Part shown: positions 22,401-34,501 of the stretch, in pieces
Numbering within the stretch: position 1 is the first letter of the stretch
Layout: each line of letters starts with the position of its first letter
Assembly (NCBI RefSeq): GCF_019175285.1
Contig: NC_056530.1
Span: forward strand, 5,940,392 to 6,004,391
DNA: 64,000 bases
Reading direction: 5' to 3'
Origin: Sceloporus undulatus
Lineage: Eukaryota; Chordata; Lepidosauria; Squamata; Phrynosomatidae
Program-made: the position numbers and the translations under genes
The notes under the pieces: model-generated
What the model was told of the DNA's origin: nothing
Databases searched by the model: none
Seen by the model: the letters and a program-made list of their open reading frames with translations, nothing else

Positions 22401-25400
22401 TGCTTACCTGTAACAGTATTTCTTCGAGTGGTCATCTGCAAATACATACAAATCCCGCCTGTCCTCTCCTCAGTGTCCTGCTCTTCATTGGCTCATTCTC
22501 ATGTTGCTCACGCAGCATAAATTTCGGAACTGGGGAAAGAACGGGAACATGGGGGGCTTATAAGGCATGGGTGGAGCTACCGCCAAAAAGTTGCTAAAAG
22601 TTGCAAAGTTAACTTTGCCCAGTGATTCTAGGAAGTTTTCCAAGCAGCACTGCGCAGGCGCAGTACAACCCATTTGTATGTATTCACAGATGACCACTCG
22701 AAGAAATACCATTACAGGTATGCAACCTGTCCATATATATATATATATATATATAGCCATGGATGGTTGAAATTGTGGATAAGGAATCCGTGGATACAGA
22801 GGGCTGACTGTATTCCTGTCAGGGATAGGTGATAGGAAAGGATAGCCACTGTTCAGTGTTACTAGTGGTGTTCTGCACTCTTCCCTTTTCATTGCAGACA
22901 TACTGTGGCATACTGAATGGGGACCGGAGGCCATCCGCAATGCTCTTGAAGTCCTGAACTTTTCTGCCCCTGTTCCATCCCTCTTTCAGGACAATAGTTA
23001 CAATGTTGCCATGGTAAGTTAATGTTGTGTAAAGCACCAGTCCCATTAATGTGAGAGTCCTCCCTAAATCCAGAGTTGAGATAAGTTTCTTTTTTGGAAC
23101 TGTGTCACAGAATCCCACAAACTACACATTTAGTGGATGTGTGCTAGAGGGAGATCCTGGGAACTGCAGTGAAAAACAAGTGTTACATATGTCCCCCTGG
23201 CTATTTTCTTTCCATCTCCATGAGCACAGGGAAGATTGAGCAAGATGATAGTTTTTATACCTTTTACATTTGACACCTTACATCTGTCCTCCTATATGTT
23301 TGCAATCTAACAGCAACAGCTATGTTGGGCCATTTCTTGGGGCCACTGAAGTATCTAAGGCCTATCCATGGTTCTGTTATGGGAATTATTCAAAGTAGTA
23401 GGAATATAGTTTCCATGGCTGAAGCAGACTTTGGACCTGGATTTCTCAAATAACAGACACAGGGCAAATTGCTTTTAAAATTGAGGGGATGCAGCACTTC
23501 AGATAGTCACAGACAACTACTAAAAAGGATTGGGCAGAGTCATGCTAGTACTGTACTCACTGTGTACTACTGGAGGGGAAATGTTTTGCTGCGGTGTGCT
23601 TTTTAAACATAAACTCTCCTTTTGGCAGTTCTTTAAAACTGAAAAGCAGAATAAACACAGAGAAATGAATGAAACTTCATGTTCAGAGGAAGCATTGAGA
23701 GTTTGAAAATGTAAGATCTGGAGACCCCAGCTAGCACTACTGGCTAAGGGAATTACAGTAAAAAAAATATAACTTGTCCAAGTTCTCAAACAGTGGAGCA
23801 TTGCCTTCATACCGTGCTTATGGATTTCCTGGGCATATCAATCTGGTCACTTTTTGGCAGATGTTGTACTTCTTAAGTGAATACAGGTTGAGTCTCCTAT
23901 ATCTGCCATGCTTGGTACCAGATGTGTTTTGGATTTTGGATTTTTGTTTAGATTTTGGAATATTTGCATATACATAATGTTAATAATGTTAGAGATGAGA
24001 CCCAAGTGTAAACATAAGTGTACACTGTACCATCAGAAACCACTATCTCAGCCACTCACGTGGACAATTTTGGATTCTAGAATATTTTGGATTTTGAAAT
24101 CCCAGATAAGGGATTCTCAACCTGTAAAAGTCTGCCTCTCTCTCCCCCTCTCTGTGCTGTGAATCAGTTTTCCTAGGTTCTTTTGGCTATTTTTGTTGGA
24201 GCCACAGAGTGGGACACAACTGAATATGCTACAGTGCGCCCGCGCCATACGCGGGCGCGCCATACGCAGACTTGAGTGTACGCATTCAAGCCGCGGGGTG
24301 GAAGGGGCAGCGCGTCCCATTCAATTGAATGGGCATGCGCGCCCGTTGTGCCCCGCGCGCGCCCGCGCTGCCACGCCACCGCACATGAGCCCCATTGTTT
24401 CCAATGGGGCTCGAGCATAGGCGGAATTCACCTTACGCGGCGGGATCCGGAATGGATCCCCCGTGTAAGGCGAGGACACACTGTACTACCATTCACAAGC
24501 TTCTCCATTGTTTCAGGTCTTTGGCGGCTACCTTCCACCAAAAGAGCTCCTTGAAGCAATGAATTTCCTGGGAGGAGATGCTGAAGATTTCTTTGGGTTT
24601 TTTGATGTCTACTATCTGTTTCGAGAGTTGATTAGACAATTTAGTGGAAAGTCAGTAATGGTAAGTTGCTTCTAGAACCATCAAGTCTTAGACCAGATCC
24701 TTTGAGCACATAAATTAGCCAGATGCAGTTGAGTTTCATGAACCAGGTCCTCAGAGTGTATATAAGTGGCTCTAAATAAGATTTAAAAAATAATAATTCC
24801 ACTATAGCTTATAGCATTTGTTAAACAATACAATGGACTCCTGATATCTGCAGACTTGCTATCAGCGGATTTAAGCATCCACGGTGTCAGAGTGTGGACC
24901 AGAATCCTGGACAATCAATCAGTCAGCTTGTTTATTGAAACAACAGAACTTTATTGAAGGTTCCAAGATCAGCCATGTCGCATCACCCAGCTTCTAAGCT
25001 GAGACTGACCCCTCCCAGCAAAAGCCTGTGCAGTAGGACCCCTCCTTCCCAGCACTAGTTCCTATCCTCCATCCCTATCCCCTTAGAAACGAAACTGCAT
25101 TCCAAGTCTCTGCAGGCCAGCCTCTCAAGGACACTATATATCACCATCTCTACAAGCTATGCGAAGCGCAACCCATCCCCCCATCATCCACAGTTAGAAT
25201 ACATCTGGTAGAATACTTCAGGATTCTAACACACGGGCGGCAAGCCCCATTGCTTTCACATCGCACCCACCACTGAAGACAGTGGGATTCAGTGTCCTAC
25301 GTTTTCCTTATCTGTGGGGGGTCTGGAACGGATTCAAACAGAACTGTAATATCCAGGTCAAGTCAAATCATAGTAACACTATTCTGCTTTGGTCAGACCT

Positions 25401-27164
25401 CACCTTGTAATGCTGTACCCAGATCTGGACGCCACAGTTGGCAAGCTGAAACATATCTGAAAGAGGGCCACCAAATGGTAAAGTACTGGAACTGAAGCCC
25501 TATCAGGAATGACCTAGGGAGCTGAGTTTACTTAGGAGAAAAGAAGTTTGAGATAAGATAGATGTTTAAATATTTGATGAGCTGACACATAGAAGATGGA
25601 GCAAGCTTTTTTTGTTGCTCCAGAAGATAGGCCCTGAACCAATGGAGTCAAATTACAAGAAAACAGATTCATGTAAGACCAAACATTAGAAACAACTGCC
25701 TGATTGTAAGAACTGTTTGACAGTGTAATGGACTACCTCAGAAAATGGTGGACTACGTTTCATTGGAGGTTTTTGACAGCTTTAAGTGGTGCTTTAACTG
25801 TGATTCCTACAGTTCTATGGTTCAATGATTCTAAATACTGTAGCTCCGATTTTTATATATATATTTGGACTGGAGGTGAGGAATGTGTGGTCTTCCTATT
25901 ACAGTTGAAACACAGCAGTCATTATCACTGAGCAATGGCTGGGCAAGGTAGAACTTAGCCAGAGCCAAAGCCACATCTGAGTCAGAAAAATAAATAAATG
26001 GAGGAACAGAAGTTTTGGAGTGCCCTAACCCCCTCCCTGTGTTTCATGGCAAACATCCTGCCCTCCTTCCTACAACCAGGCAAGTAACTTTGTTGTCATT
26101 TGACAGGTCCAAGAATTGCTGGAATTGTTATATGTCAATAGCAAGAGCAGGAAAGACAAGAAAGAGAACAGTGTGGCTGTGTTAGCCATCTCAGTCCTGG
26201 CAACTCTTCACCTTCAGGAGGTGATCGATTTCCTTCTAGAACATTCTTTCAGGTATTGTATTGGTGATGTCACTGAAGTTTCTACCAACTGGCGAACTGA
26301 TGAATTAGGGATCAATGAAACTTGCTCAGAAAGCTTTTCTCCTTGATTTTTAAGCTTTTTAAGGTGTGCTTCTCTCACTTCCTTACTCCTTGGACAGTAG
26401 CATATGGAAACTGAAAATCTCTTAAAGCAGACCTGATGTTCACAGCTTCAAGTCTTTCCTTTTTTGTATTACCCTTTCCAGAATCTCCCAGCGAGCATTG
26501 CCACTGGAAAAACAAGTCTTATAGCTGGGGAATCCTGGGAACTATCTCATCAAAAAATAACTTTCCAAGCTCTGGATCGCATCAGTTGTCATCCATTAGG
26601 CTAGAAAAGACCTAGGGCTTTTGGTAGTTCCACCAAACCTTTAGCATGGTTTTAAAAACCTTTTGTGCTGCTTTGTGGCAGTATTTTACTTCATGACAAG
26701 CTATTGTTATATGTATGTTTCTGATTTAGAAACATTCCTGAAACAACAATATTAAGATGGCCATTTAACACATATGAAATACATAAATGTGTGTTATTTT
26801 TATGTAATCCTTGAGTGTGAAGATTTTGTTTCTAGGTGGCTTCAACTTTGTTATGAAGCCTGACCACCTATGAGTTGGTCAGTTTGTAAGGCAAAATGCC
26901 TTCAGTTTCTAGTGGGAAAAGTCATTCCTAAAATATTTATCTGATAATCTCTGGTCCACTACATTCTTTTCATTCACAGCAACTGTGAGGCTATTTGGCA
27001 AGCTGTATTTGACTCTGCTGATCCTGACCAACTTATGCAGTTACTGCTGGCTAAGATGCAGGAGAAGCTGGGAGTGAATACAGTGGTGGTAAGTGGTGAT
27101 AAGGATGTTGGGGAAAGACTTACTCTTCTTATCCTCCATTCCGTCCTACCTGGTGGTGACTAGA

Positions 27165-27211
<47 letters not shown>

Positions 27212-30200
27212 CATTACATTCAGTGATATAGGGGAATTATGATTTGTAATTAAGTACAAAAAACATTGCTAAGGATTCTGTATGGGTGTGGCATGAGAGA
27301 TCAATGGGGGGAGGCAGTGACACCATGAGTTACACACTGGGTGACACCAACTTTAGTGATGCCACTGCAGCACGATGTGCAAAGTGTTAGCATATGTGTA
27401 TATTTGTGTACTTATACATATAGTCATGAAGGGGCAGAGCCACCTCAAGGTTTGCTTCTTGAGGCAAAGAAATGACCACTGAATTTTTCTTCAACACTGA
27501 CTAAGAAATTGTGTCCTCCACTGCACTTGAAGATAGATGAGCTTAGAGGGTGCAGAGCAGGCTATATGCAGCAACTTGATCTCTCGGTACGTTGCTGTCA
27601 CTTCATAGCACCTGCTACCTAATGTAACAACCTTACTTCATAACAGAAGAGCTACTATGGCATTTGGATTGTCTCACTTGGCCATCCTTAACTTGGGTTA
27701 TCCCTGCTCTATATTCCCAGAGCTTCACCCTCAAATGTAAGAGTGTGTGTGTGTGTGTTGGGGGGGGGGGGCAACAAAGAACAGACTGCAGAAATAATTC
27801 AGTTTGAGACCACTTTAACTACCCTGGCTCCTGGCTCAGCGGTACAGAATTCTGGGAACTGTAGTTTTGTGAGAAATTCTGCCTGTTGTCCCAAGAAACA
27901 ACAGTTTCCAGCATTCCCTAGCACTGAGCCAGGGCAGTCAAAGTGCTCTCAAATTGGATTATTTCTGCAGTCTGTTTTGGCCCAAAGAAAGCAAGTTACA
28001 TATCCTTTTCCATTTCTCCTAGCAACATGCAACCCAGGTACTGCACAAACTCATGAAGGTTGATGCATATGAAGATCTCTTCAAAGATCACTTCTCGATA
28101 CTGTTCCTGGCCTTACTGGAGCAGATTTCATCATCATTTCAGCAAGATAAGCTATTGGTGAGGTGAGTAACCTGAAGACCTTTGCAGCTCTGCTACCTCG
28201 CTATCTGGAAAACACACAGTGCTCTGCTCTGGGCCCCACAACAAACTCCAACTCCCAGAATTCCATAGCCTTGAACCAGGGCACTTAGAGTGGTGCCAAA
28301 CCAGGTTATTTCTCCAGTGTGGATGCAACCTGAGAGACCTTGCTGGTCACCCAGTGGGTTTCATGACTCAGTGGGGACTAGAATATGGACATCCCAATCC
28401 TTGCCTTTCACTCTAACCATAACAACACACTTCATCTCTTAGATCAGCAAGTCTTGTCTACTCTTTGGTCCTATCCTATTCAATACATCAGATTTCCTGA
28501 AACTGGGAATCCTTTATTTATAACACTCCTGGTCCTCAATGACCTTTCTTGGTGATAATTTCTTTTCTTACAGAGAGCCCATGGAAACTCTGCGGCTCCT
28601 TGTCCATACCTTAAGAGCAAGAAGGGAGGAGACAATATCCTGCTGGGAGCAACTGAGCTGCTCAGATGGCTTCAGCCAAGGATTATGTGCTTTGGTGAGG
28701 TAAAAAGGAACATGTTAGTCACTGAACAATGGCAGTGAAATAGAACATAGGACAAAGAATAAGATTGTTTGTCTCCCTTTTTTTTGGCTCTACTTTCCCC
28801 ATCATTCACAAGACCCTGGTTTATGTTATAGGGTTCTCATCAGTGCCTCACAATTTTGGATCCCCAAGATGGTAGACTACCTCCTTTCCATCATAGTATC
28901 TAGAGAACCTCCAAAGCTCTATGAAATCGCTGTTACAATTTACACTGAGGTAAGTAGTACTGAAACTATAGGAAATGCAAGATGTTGATGGTATGGTTGC
29001 CTTCTTTCCACTAACATCAGTCGGTCTGCAAGCCCTATTGCTGGGTCCCTTACTGACCTGTTTAATGTCAACCTTGGCTGTATTTAAATGATATAAAACA
29101 CCAGCTGAAGTGTCTAAACACCCTTAAGGCTACCCCCCCAAGATCCTGTCTGATCTTGGAAGCTAAGTTGGGTCAACCCTTGTTAATATTTGGAGGGGAG
29201 ATGTACAATGATTACCAGATGCTGGCTAATATTTTAAAAAAAAAAAGAATTGGCAAAACCACCTCTGAGTATTCCTTGCCTAAGAAAACCCTATAAAATT
29301 CATGGGGTGACCATAAGTTAACAAGTGGCTTGAAGGCACATACACACATACAAACATTGAACTTGAAAAGAACAATAAGCTTGCCCTCTTCATGGCACGT
29401 CTCCATCCATGGTATGAGCTCTTTTAGTTGGTGATGGAGACAAGCTGGAATCTTCTTGGGCACTGTTGTTGTTGTTGTTGTTGTGTGCTTTTGAGTTGCT
29501 TCCAACTTATAGTGACCCTAAAGGGAACCTATCATGGGGCTTTCCTGGCAAGAATTGTTCAGAGGAGGTTTTGCCATTACCTTCTTCTGAGGCTGAGAGT
29601 GTGTAACTTGGCCAAGATCATCCAGTGGGTTTCATGGCCAAGTGGGAATCAAACCCTGGTCTCCAGAGTCGCAGTGCAACACTCAAACCACTATGCCATG
29701 CTGGTTTTATCTGCAACTGTACTATTTAGACCATTGTGTAAAAGGTATTCAGTACTCCCTTATGAAAGCTATTTTCTCATTCATATGCAGTGCACTAATA
29801 CACAGGCAAAGCTGTGCTTTCCCACCCACCCCACAATAATAACAGCCCCAGAATGGCTCTGACACAGCTGGGCAAGTACCAGCCACACTGCCCAATTGCC
29901 AGTGCTGGTGGTGCTTCCATCTGTGCAAGTATCCTGACAGAGATTCCTATTTTGGCCAAAACCTACTAGGAATCTCTTATATGCTACCGGAACGCACATT
30001 TGCAGATGAACATCCCAAATGTTCCAGTGGCTTTCCTTGCTGCAGCTATTGGTGCTTGCAGATTCTGGCAAAATTTACAGAAGTGTTTTGTCCCAAGATC
30101 AATACTATGGACTTTGGGTGTAGTAAGGCCTCTGGCTCTCGGGAACACAGCCAGAACAAAAGACTTGTCCACAAATTTCTTAAGTTTCAAAAGCTTTACT

Positions 30201-33200
30201 GGTTATAAACACAAATAACATGAAACTGATTTCTTCTTTTTCAATAGTCCTTCCTAAATACCTTGCTCTCTCTTCTTGGTGGATTCTATCTTTCTTCTTC
30301 TGAGGACTATCTTTCTTCTTTTGTGGACTTATCTTTTTTTTTCAAAGGAAAATACTCTCTCCAGGTCTGACTTGGCTGAAATCTTACTACACACTGAAAT
30401 TTAGCTAGAGGGAGACAGCATAAGACCCTGGGATTTCCCACAATCCTTGTCTTTCTTAAAGCTATAGATCTGTATTTCCCCTCTTAAACTAATACATAGA
30501 AAACCTAATATAAACTTAACTAAAGATGCTCTGGAGGCATGACAAGAAGTGTTAGCAAAAGAAGGAAGCCCCCTTTGCATAATGAACATTCTTGCTAAAG
30601 AATTCTTCTCCAACCAACTTTTAATCTTTTCACAGTGATCCCATGCAGGGCAAGAAAACCAGATATGGGCCATAAAAGAGTAGGGTAATCTTGCCAAAAG
30701 GGAGAAACTGTCTTTCCAAATTTTTCTCTGGGCCATTTCAGGCAATGTTGACAACAGAAATGTAACATGAAAAGAATAACCAAATGTGCAGTATAGCCAT
30801 TGATCTGGCCTCAGTTGACCTTGTGGAGCTGTGTGAATGAGTAAACTTCTGACAGCAAAATGTGCTGCATGGAGATGCAGAGTGCCCCCTTTCAATCTAG
30901 TCAGTTAGTTGTGGCTAGCTTTCAGTCTAGTCAGTTAGTTTGAAATTATTTCCTTTGGACACTCCAGCTTCTCACGAACAATATTAAATACCTGACGGCT
31001 AATCAAGAGACATCTGAATACCTGTTGAGATGCTTGGACCATGATAGCCTGGGAGTACGTAGGCTGAGTCTCCGTGGGATTTCTTCCCTTATATTAGATT
31101 CAGAACTGGTAAGTGAACTTCAGAAAAGAAGGATATAAATTTTGGTCCTCAGTCATTCAAAGCAGGTGTTTAGGATAACTGTTTGAGGAATTATATTTTT
31201 GTATAGTTCCCCTTTTTGGTACTCCCTGAATAGTTTTTTTTTTTTACTGTTATTCTTATGTCAGTAATGTGTACACTTGTGAGGAGATACATTACCATAT
31301 GCAGAACATGAAAAACAAGTTGAGAGCATTTGGGTAAAAATTAAGGGAGAGGGACACAAGAGTGACCTGATTGTTTACCGTAGGCTCCCCAGCCAAACTG
31401 AAGATTTGGACAATGTCTTCCTAAAGCAAATGACCAAATATTCCAAAAGGAGAGATATAGCAGTAATGGGAGACTTCCAAAACCCTGATGTTTGTTGGAA
31501 GTCACTGCAAAAGAGGATTAGTGTCTGCTAATTGGTGATCATTATCTGCTGGAAAAGCCCCTGACTCTGAGTGGTTTCCCATTTGCTTTAGAAGCAACTT
31601 TAGAAAAAAGGAGAAACCCTTAAAGTGAACAAAATTTGGCTACCAGTCCTGAGGAATAGCAAAATGAGGACTCAGCAAATGCAAATGGCAAACCATTCAG
31701 GGTCAGGGGCTTTCCCAGCAGATAATGATCACCAATTAGCAGACATTAATCCTCTTTTGCATTAGCCTCCCAGCCTGAGGCCTGCCACCAGCCAGGGACG
31801 TAGCCAAGGAGGGGTTCTTGGGGTCCGGACCCCCCCTTCCATTAGAAAAATGAATGGTGTGTGCTGCTGCACTGCCACACCCAAGCCCTATTATAATGGT
31901 AGCACTTAGTCTGGACCCCCCCTTCCTAAAATCCTAGCTACGTCCCTGCACCAGCACAGAACAAGACACATGCAAATCACTCCTGCATTCCCAGGCTCAC
32001 ACAGTATATATATAGCCAAGTCCTTTCCAGGCAAACATTCTCTGAAGATGTCAGCCTCAGATGCTGGCGAAACGTCAGGAAGAAACTCTTCTAGAACATG
32101 GTCACATAGCCCAAAAAAACCCACAAAAAACTATGTCCAACAAATTCCTCACTAGCTGTGCAGACACTTTCATTATAGAAAAGGTGGAGGAGACAACCAG
32201 GGTATCAGAGAAGAGCTGGTTAGTGGGATGGAAAAAGTGAGAGTTGGCCATGTCCCATTGGGATTTGTTATACAGTGGGCCCTTTGTATCTACTGGGGTT
32301 TCTTTCCAGGACCCCCATTAACTACAATGGATAGTAAAATGGTGTGCCTTATATAAAATGGCAAAATCAAGGTTTCTTTATAATTTTTATTATTATTATC
32401 CTTTATTTATAAAACGCTGTAAATTTACACAGCGCTGTACATACAGTCTTTAATTAGACGGTTCCCTGCCCTCAGGCTTACAATCTAAAACAACACCACA
32501 CAAAAGGAGAAGGGAGTAGTGGTGGGGAAGGGGATGAGGTCCAGCAGTTCCTCTCTACCTCCAAGGCCTGGACCAAGGCAGATGGACTGGAGGGAGGGCT
32601 TGGCTTCATAATGGATGGTTAATCTTCATCCAGGGAGGCAAGCGACAATTATGCAATGCCTGGGAACGCTTCTCTGAACAGGACGGTCTTCAACTCCGTT
32701 TTGAAGCTGGTTAAAGAAGTGATGGCCCTTGTGTCTCGTGGGGGAAGAAGGTTCCAGGAGTGAGGGGCAGCGAGTGAAAAGGGGCGAATCCGAGATGGGG
32801 CAAAGGAAATCCTGGGCTGGGACAGCAGACCTTGACTACCAGAACGGAGGGCCCTAGTGGGAAGGTGAGGAGAAATAAGGTCTGATAAGTAAGGAGGGGC
32901 CAGCCCATGGAGGGGTTTAAACATCAACAGCAGGAGCTTGTACTGAATGTGGAAAGGAAGGGGGAGCCAGTGAAGGGATGCCAACCCAGGAGAGATATGG
33001 TCAGAGCGGTGGGTGGAAGTGATAATGCGTGCAGCTGAATGCTGGACAGAAATTAAAGGACGGAGGTGAGAAAGAGGAAACCCAGCCAGGAGGATGTTAC
33101 AGAAATCAAGTCGTGATACCACTAGGGCATGGACCAGGATCTTGGCAGTAGAGGCAGAGAGATATGGTCGGATTTTGGCAATGTTGTATAAAAAGAATCT

Positions 33201-34466
33201 ACAAACCTTGGCTGTGGTCTGGATCTGAGGGATAGACGACAGAGAAGAATCAAAGATAAAACCAAGACTGCGGGCTTGCTGGACTGGTTGAATAGAAATG
33301 TTGTCCACAGAGACAGAAAAGGAGTGTTGAAGGGTGGACTTAGGAGGAAAGACAAGAAGCTCCGTCTTGGACATGTTGAGCTTCAAACGCCGATGGCGCA
33401 TCCACTGCGAGACAGCTGTGAGACAAGATGAAACTTGGTGTTCAAGCCTTGGAGAAAGGTCAGGGGTGGAAAGAAACAACTGGGTGTCATCGGCATACAG
33501 ATGGTAGGAAAAACCAAAAGAGCTAATGAGTTTACCTAAGGACAGTGTGTAGAGAGAAAACAGAAAGGGACCCAGAACAGAGCCCTGGGGAACTCCAACA
33601 GATAAGGGAACAGGAGATGAAGTCTGACCGCCTGCAACCACTGCAAAAGATCTGCCTGACAAGTAAGATCTAAACCAGTCAAGAACAGAGTCTGAGAACC
33701 CAAGGTCAGAAAGTATATCAACTAGAAGACAGTGATCAACGGTGTCAAAGGCAGCAGACAGATCAAGAAGGATGAGAACAGAGTAAAGGCCATTAGCCTT
33801 GGCCTGTAAAAGGTCATTCGAGATCTTAGTGAGAGCTGTCTCTGTGGAGTGCCTTGGGCGGAAACCAGACTGAAAGGGATCAAGAATGGAGTTGGCTTCA
33901 AGAAACTCGAGACAGCGAGAATAAACAACCCGTTCCAAAACCTTCGAAAGAAAGGGAAGAAGAGAAATCGGACAATAGCTAGACAAAGAGGAGGGGTCAA
34001 GAGAAGGTTTTTTTCAAAATTGGGGAAATGAGAGCATGTTTAAAGTCCAAAGGGAAGGAGCCTGTAGAGAGAGAGAGATTGAAGATATGGAGAAGCGAGG
34101 GAAGAAAAGAGGGAGCTATAGAAATTAGAAGAGGAGTAGGAATTGGGTCAAGAGAGCAAGTTGCAGGTTTTTTGTAATTTTTTTGTAATATTTTCAAGAG
34201 GTGGATGCTTGAATTCATGGATGAAGAATTAGTGGATGCAAAGGGTTGACCATACAGAGAAAACTGGAAGCCTCAGGATCTGAGCCCCTCAGAGTTCCTG
34301 CTGTGCTCGTTAATAATTAATGCTGTACCTGCTTTGTTTTGTATTACTAGATGATGGGATGTGTCATACCTTTGATATTGTTGGGTGCAAAGAATGTTTA
34401 AGCTAGAGTAGGTTAAGGAGGAAATGTGAAGGGGAGATAATAGGCACCAGGATCATCCAAGGTCAG

Positions 34467-34501
<35 letters not shown>

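Larger units (their letters stand above)
16140..22810. mobile_element. Tigger-like MITE split by hAT and DIRS insertions
   Basis: The left piece (16140-16450) starts CAATGGGCCCTTGGTATCC after TA (16138-16139). The right piece (about 22733-22810) ends GTGGATACAGAGGGCTGACTG before TA (22811-22812). The same family is seen at 32273-34252 and 56782-56989, where ends match. Removing the two inner insertions leaves an element of about 260 bp with TA target duplication, as for Tc1/mariner/pogo elements. Confidence 0.75.
15652..22897. other. MROH intron 2 (7.2 kb), nested transposons
   Basis: In order: a CR1 tail (15845-15958), a Tigger-like MITE that begins at 16140 and resumes at about 22733 to end at 22810, a hAT MITE inside it (16166-16290), and a DIRS element (16451-22732) inserted into its TA-repeat. 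Removing these leaves an intron of well under 1 kb. Confidence 0.8.
23014..24516. other. MROH intron 3
   Basis: It carries a Tigger-like MITE (23884-24124) and a GC-rich mariner-type MITE (24232-24483). Nothing recognised in 23014-23880. Confidence 0.6.
24661..26106. other. MROH intron 4
   Basis: It holds an eroded MITE split by an LTR-like insertion (24885-25233) and a CR1 3' part (25340-25842). Nothing else recognised. Confidence 0.6.
27089..28022. other. MROH intron 6
   Basis: Holds an (AAT)n run at 27166-27211, a (GT)n plus poly-G run at 27741-27770, and a foldback MITE (27776-27988). Near 27300-27375 a reversed copy of the 'gatgccactgcagc' lizard repeat is seen. Confidence 0.6.
28950..30967. 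other. MROH intron 9
   Basis: Holds a 5S-rRNA-headed SINE (29137-29380), a Sauria SINE (29458-29709) and an unassigned - strand open frame (30401-30895). The region 29720-30400 shows nothing I can name. Confidence 0.6.

Noticed and set aside
22485-22940. 151-codon - strand frame
   Set aside because: It spans the DIRS right end, the MITE and the antisense of MROH exon 3.
30969-31140. Possible skipped exon between MROH exons 10 and 11
   Set aside because: Exon phases already agree (0 to 0) and no further splice-bounded open stretch stands out in the intron, though a missed one cannot be excluded.
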